DNA of 64,000 nt from Flaccisagitta enflata (taxonomy: Eukaryota; Chaetognatha; Sagittoidea; Aphragmophora): the NCBI GenBank assembly GCA_965153355.1, contig OZ231126.1:81902001-81966000 (forward strand). Direction: 5' to 3'. Within the stretch, counting starts at the first letter, position 1; each line of letters opens with the position of its first letter. Made by a program: the position numbers and the translations under genes. The notes below the pieces were generated by a model, which saw nothing but the letters and a program-made list of their open reading frames with translations, was not told the DNA's origin and made no database searches. Positions 58,985 to 64,000 of the stretch are shown in pieces.

Positions 58985-59321
58985 CTGAGATCATGTTTGT
59001 GAGGGAGAAGGAAAAATTAGGAAGAAAGCGAGAGGGGAAGAAGAGGGGGAAGGAAGGGGGGAAGGAGGGTATGAGGGTTTACACTGGTGGGGAGAAGGAT
59101 AAATCAGGTAGAAAACGAGAGAAGAAGAGAGGGAAGGAGGGGCGGGGGTTCGGAGGGGAAGTGGGTATAAGGGGTTTCTCTGATGGGGAGAAGGATTGCT
59201 TATTAGGAAGAAAATGAGAGGAGAAGAAGAGGGGGAAGGAGGGGGGGGGGAAGAAGGGTATGAGGGTTTACACTGGTGGTAAGAAAGGCAAATTAGAAAG
59301 AAAACGAAAGGGGAAGAAGAA
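58985..59321 (+). repeat. Purine-rich minisatellite, about 80-90 bp units, unit 1
   Basis: Units contain AGGAAGAAAACGAGAGG, GGGGGAAGGAGGGGGG and GAGGGTTTACACTGGTGG. Continues as 60533-60741 and 61513-61830. Confidence 0.88.
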
Positions 59322-59579
59322 AATTGTAATGACGCATGAAATTTCTTCTTCCTGTACACTGCGTCCTATACAACTCATGATTCATGAGTCATGAACACAT
59401 CAAAGAACTGAATGGCCAGGGGCCGAGATCAATTCAACCAAAGCCTTTAGGCTTGGCTTTACTGGAGTGTTGGTTTTCATGAGTCAGCGATGAGTTAAAA
59501 CTTTTTGTTGTTTTCGTCGTTGTTTTTGAATTTACTCTTATCATGATCATTGTTATAGCTGTCATTCTTGTAATTGCTA

Positions 59580-59582
59580 TCT

Positions 59583-59631
<49 letters not shown>

Positions 59632-59639
59632 TGTTGCGG

Positions 59640-59704
<65 letters not shown>

Positions 59705-59705
59705 G
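59580..59705 (+). repeat. (GTC)n then (GTT)n, unit 2
   Basis: Uninterrupted version of 57260-57613; lacks the GTTTTTTAT blocks. Confidence 0.95.
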
Positions 59706-60028
59706 CTGAAGAAATATAAATATGATCGCTATTGCAATGTTATATGAATTCATTCTTTCAGTCTTAATTGGTCGCCATTCTTCAATTACCATTTTTTGTA
59801 AAGACGCAAAACAAAAATGTTTTCTGCTTCGAGTTTTGCCAACCGCAAGAAAACGAAAGAGAAAACAAGCACCACAAATTGCACCCATGCGTCCTTGTCA
59901 CGCTGCCAACTCTTTGTATGCGTAACTTTTATTTTATCAAGTAGGTACAATAGATCTCGTCTAGACTAGAGATGATGAGGGCATGCATGCAACAACGCGA
60001 CTAGAGAAATGATATTTGAGATATAAAG

Positions 60029-60242
60029 CAACGATTAACCCCGGGTTACAATATCGTCGTCGACCGGGTTGGCAGGCGTGTACAACCCCCATCTTCCTCA
60101 CACAAACACTACTCACAATCGCAATTTCAGCATCTCAGATGCGCATTTTCACACTTCTCGAATCAATCATTATGGACGGACGGACTAACGGACGGAAAGA
60201 CGGACGGTCTAACGAACGGAAAAAGCTGGTCTGCAACTAAAA
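60029..60242 (+). mobile_element. HTE, GTTGCG type, decayed hairpin, unit 2
   Basis: Duplicate of 58483-58708, ending GGTCTGCAACTAAAA. Confidence 0.62.
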
Positions 60243-60741
60243 CATTTTTATCGCCGTTTATCCAATTGTACGGTGAGAAGGATGCAAATGATAGGATGCA
60301 TTGACAAAGCCGAGGGGGCATGAACTCAAGAACATTTTTTGATCGGGCGTAACCGCGCAGGGAAAACCGAGTTTTACAGCTGAGCAGACGGACGGACAAT
60401 ACCGCACGTAAAGAAGACGGAGTTATAAAACCAAACAAAAACTGAATGAAGATTTCTGGCCAGAGAGACGAAATTTCGGAAATTGAAAGTTCTCTCGTCT
60501 TAAAAAAAAAAAATCCGATATCTGAGATCATGTTTGTGAGGGAGAAGGAAAAATTAGGAAGAAAGCGAGAGGGGAGGAAGAGGGGGAAGGAAGGGGGGAG
60601 GAGGGTATTTGGGTTTACACTGGTGGGGAGAAGGATAAATCAGGTAGAAAACGAGAGAAGAAGAGGGGGAAGGAGGGGCGGGGGTTTGGAGGGGAAGTGG
60701 GTATAAGGGGTTTCTCTGATGGGGAGAAGGATTGCTTATTA

Positions 60742-61512
60742 CAGTATGATTTTTCTCGTTTGAAATATTCTATGACGACGTAACTAAAAAAGTAATAGAG
60801 ATAATTGAATACTGAAAAAAAGTTCCTAAAAGATAATGTTGATGCATTTTGTGATATGCAGCTCCCACGAATTTTTTACAAAAATTTGATCCTCGGAAAG
60901 AGTACAGAACTAGATGTCATCATATTCTGATTGTTTCTTTGCAAAAAATTGTCCTTTGAACTGCTTTCCTTTAAATTGCTCTCATTTCTAAACAAATTGA
61001 GCTACAGATACCAGATTGGTCTCAAATGAAAGGTATTTTGAAGTAGTTTTCGGAAAAGCTTGAGATGAAATGATTTTTTGATATTTCAGATTTATTGTTG
61101 GACTGTGAACCAACTTTTCATCAAAATTTTTGTCGAGATACCAATTGTTTTCAAGTTTCTTGGGATGTATCATTAAAGAAAAATTTCCTTCTTTGTATTT
61201 CCAAAAAACTATGGTAAATTAGGTTGAATTCGAGACCAATCTGGTACCTTTAGCTCAATCAGTTTAGAAATAAGAGCAACTTCAAGAAAAACTGTTTAGC
61301 CAAGAACTTAAAATCATAGTGTCTTTTACTGATTTTGATCAATATTCCCTTGCTTGTCAAAAGGTACAGATTTTTGTAAACAAGTCCTAAGAGTTACACA
61401 TCATAAAATGCATCATCATTAACTTTTATAAACTTTTTACAGAATTGAATCATCTTTATTACTCTTTGTGTAATGTCGTCATAGAATATTTCAAACGTGA
61501 AAAATCATACTG
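60742..61512. mobile_element. TA-flanked foldback MITE, CAGTATGA ends (771 bp), absent from unit 1
   Basis: CAGTATGATTTTTCTCG...CGTGAAAAATCATACTG is flanked by TA (60740-60741 and 61513-61514). Unit 1 reads GATTGCTTATTAGGAAG at 59196, the empty site. An inner palindrome (ACCAGATTGGTCTCAAATG and its inverse) resembles that of 1106-1336. Confidence 0.9.
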
Positions 61513-61830
61513 TAGGAAGAAAATGAGAGGAGAAGAAGAGGGGGAAGGAGGGGGGGGGGAAGAAGGGTATGAGAGTTTACACTGGTGGTAAGAAAGGCAA
61601 ATTAGAAAGAAAACGAGAGGGGAAGAAGAAGGGGAAGGAGGGGGTAAGGATGGTATGAGGGTTTACACCGGTGGGGAGAAGGATAGATTAGGAAGAAAAC
61701 GAGAGGAGAAGGAGAGGGGGAAGGGGGGGGGGAGGAGGGCATGAGAGACTATGAGGGTTTACACCGGTGGGGAGAAAGACAAATTAGGTAGAAAACGAGA
61801 GGCGAAGAAGAAGGGGAGGGAGGTTGTTTA
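61513..61830 (+). repeat. Purine-rich G-run minisatellite
   Basis: Four units of roughly 80 bp, each with a run of six or more G. Continues the array of the tandem duplication. Confidence 0.88.
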
Positions 61831-61871
61831 CAAGTTAGACTGGTTTAAGTGGAGGTTATGACATATCTCTA

Positions 61872-62070
61872 AACAAGGCTGGATACACGTCCAATACTTG
61901 TGATTGGGCATCAATACTCAATATCTCAATAATGCTCAAAAATGAATAAAATGACATCAAAAAATCGCATTTCGAACAAACCAAAAGAGAGACCGACAAA
62001 ACGACCAATGGACCGACCAACGGGCCGACCAACGGACAGGCTAAAGGACCGAATGAGGGACATAACCTCG
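61872..62070 (+). mobile_element. HTE fragment, decayed
   Basis: AACAAGGCTGGATACACGTC start and a (GACC)n-like tract to about 62055. No clear hairpin at the 3' end. Confidence 0.5.
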
Positions 62071-62497
<427 letters not shown>

Positions 62498-62689
62498 CAG
62501 AGACAGAGGACGAGAGGAAAAGAGGAAAAGATACTGCTCGAAATACATGTTTTGTTTAAACATGACTGGCAAATGACACTCTATCATTCCTGAGTCTTTT
62601 TTTCTTCTTCTATTTTGTCGCCGAAAAGAGCTGGATTGGTTGGATACTTGGATTTGTAAGATCTTTCTTTGCCAGTGGATTTGTCGTTA

Positions 62690-63117
62690 TTGTTTTTCTT
62701 GTTGTTGTTCTTGTTGTTGCTGATGTCATAGTTATTGTTGAAGTCACCACGGTAATCATTATTATATTTTGGGCCGTTGTTGTTGCTGCTAAGTCAAGTG
62801 GCGCTGCTGTTGCTGTTGTTGTCGTTGTTGTTGTTGTTGCTGTTGCTGTTGTTGCTGTTGCTTTTGTTGTTATCAGAATTAAGGTTGCTGATGTGACTGT
62901 TGCTCTGGCTGTCGACTAACTGGCTATCGCTGTTGTCATAAGGTTGTCATTGTTGTTGCTGCTGCTGCTGTTGCTGTTGCTGTTGTTGTTGTTGTTGTTG
63001 TTGTTGCTGTTGTTAATGATGTGGTTTGTGTTTTTAAATAACGACTTATTATAACTGCTGTATTTATTTCTGCTGTTGTAGGGGTTGTTGTTGCTCGTTG
63101 TTGTTGCTGCTGTTGTT

Positions 63118-63171
<54 letters not shown>

Positions 63172-63172
63172 C
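62690..63172 (+). repeat. Imperfect (GTT/GCT)n region
   Basis: GTT and GCT triplets with unique interruptions; the last pure tract is about 63108-63170. Confidence 0.85.
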
Positions 63173-64000
63173 CGGTTAGAGGTTAATGTCACTTTAGCGG
63201 TCCGCGGATCGGAGGAAATCCATCATTTTAAACGTTGAAAATTGAACAAATCCATACATCATCATGTAGCTTACCTTATATCATATATGAAACAATACTT
63301 GGATTTTTTTACGTGAGCTCATTTTTCATACAAATTAGGCCTAATTATACATTTTTTGCAAACGTAACCAATAATAAATTTAGTTAAATACAATGAAGAA
63401 AATCAATTACGATGTAATCAAATCTCTCGATGAATATGTTCTGCCAACCGCGTATGATCATGTTTCTGAATTTAAAAATTTTGTTTTTGAAAAATCTCTA
63501 TAAGTGTCTATTTCTGGCCGGATAACAAGTGGGATAGTAATTTTTTTTTGCTGCTCTCGTTTCATGCCAGAGACGGAAAGTATCTTTAACGGAAGCTTCA
63601 TTGCGAAAATTTCAATCCAGACTGACAATTATTTCAAAAGTTATGCCGTTTTTTCAATTTTTTTTCTGGTAGGTTGGCTGGTCTGTCTGTGCTACTCGAC
63701 ATTCTTTAAGACACACCAGAATATAGGTGAAGAACCCTCGGATCTGTGAACAACCATGTACTACAATAGCTTCCCGTGCTTTTGGAGATATTTAACTGGA
63801 ATTTTAAGAAATTTTACTAAATTGAGACAAACCATCGCGTCTTTTGCGTGAGAACACGGCAAAGAACAAAGAATTAACTACGAGGCTTTGTCGGCGAGCG
63901 TTACAATTCACTCCCTATTTCAGAACTGATCAACCTCGTACTTACATTGTGACCAAACGACCGACAGTTAAGACTTGAAATTTTAGGTGCAGGTACAGAA
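63173..64000. other. Unique sequence, no gene recognised
   Basis: An 81-codon ORF at 63504-63749 has a hydrophobic segment (VFSIFFLVGWLVCLC) but no homology I recognise. No repeats seen. Confidence 0.4.

Larger units (their letters stand above)
57018..59321 (+). repeat. 2.3-kb tandem duplication, unit 1
   Basis: AATTGTAATGACGCATGAAA begins this unit and recurs at 59322. The order is SSR block, a shared YEFILSVLIG-type stretch, HTE, unique linker and purine minisatellite. It carries a private insertion at 57649-58195. Confidence 0.92.
59322..61629 (+). repeat. 2.3-kb tandem duplication, unit 2
   Basis: Direct repeat of 57018-59321 without the 547-bp insert, with a shorter SSR block (59580-59705) and with a MITE at 60742-61512. 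Confidence 0.92.

Noticed and set aside
58993-59359. Lysine/glutamate/glycine-rich ORFs on both strands
   Set aside because: They translate the purine-rich minisatellite.

Overview
This window looks like intergenic and intronic DNA from an animal genome that is rich in repeats. I cannot name the species. The evidence for a eukaryote is the near absence of long ORFs, the canonical splice signals around a secreted EGF-like exon, many short DNA transposons with TA target duplications, an LTR element, a solo LTR, and very long microsatellites of the (GTT)n, (AG)n, (AAAG)n and (CAGT)n types. Divergent neighbouring copies and two N gaps (18289-18298 and 46049-46081) suggest a heterozygous, short-read or scaffolded assembly.

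Layout. Positions 1-18288 (copy A) and 22183-40765 (copy B) are two colinear copies of one segment in direct orientation. They are a segmental duplication, or two haplotypes joined in the assembly. Homology stops at the 10-N gap that ends copy A. The 18.3-22.2 kb spacer holds minisatellites, two short hairpin-tailed elements and a 69-bp minisatellite. From 41 kb onward the sequence is unique: degenerate minisatellite modules (42-43.6 kb), a roughly 2-kb inverted repeat cut by a gap (44.1-46.05 kb), another inverted repeat (47.1-48.3 kb), a TA-flanked foldback transposon (48.7-49.6 kb), a putative 3.3-kb hairpin-tailed element (52.5-55.8 kb), a 2.3-kb tandem duplication (57.0-61.6 kb), and SSR-rich sequence to the end.

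The only convincing gene is a small secreted EGF-domain protein. It is present once in each big copy (first coding exon 16772-17255 and 40213-40684). In copy B a second tiny exon (41074-41090) would close the frame. A hairpin-tailed element abuts the start codon in both copies.

The most interesting content is a family of short elements, called HTE (hairpin-tailed element) here. About twenty copies start near ACAAG, carry a (GGAC)n-like tract, and end in a short hairpin followed by an A-run. In at least four subfamilies a 9-10 bp motif near the 5' end is the reverse complement of the right arm of the 3' hairpin, and the two change together between subfamilies. This resembles Helentron/Helitron2-type non-autonomous elements (HINE/INE-1-like), but I see no Rep/helicase gene. 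Because copies A and B differ by many insertions, the window supplies its own empty sites, which fix the ends and target duplications of HTEs, TA-MITEs, a CACTG-ended element, a hAT-like element, a solo LTR and a young LTR element.

A second notable family is a GC-rich foldback module (GGGCAGCGGCCCC arms, CCTGTGTCCTACAGG core) that carries different 20-39 bp minisatellites between its arms.
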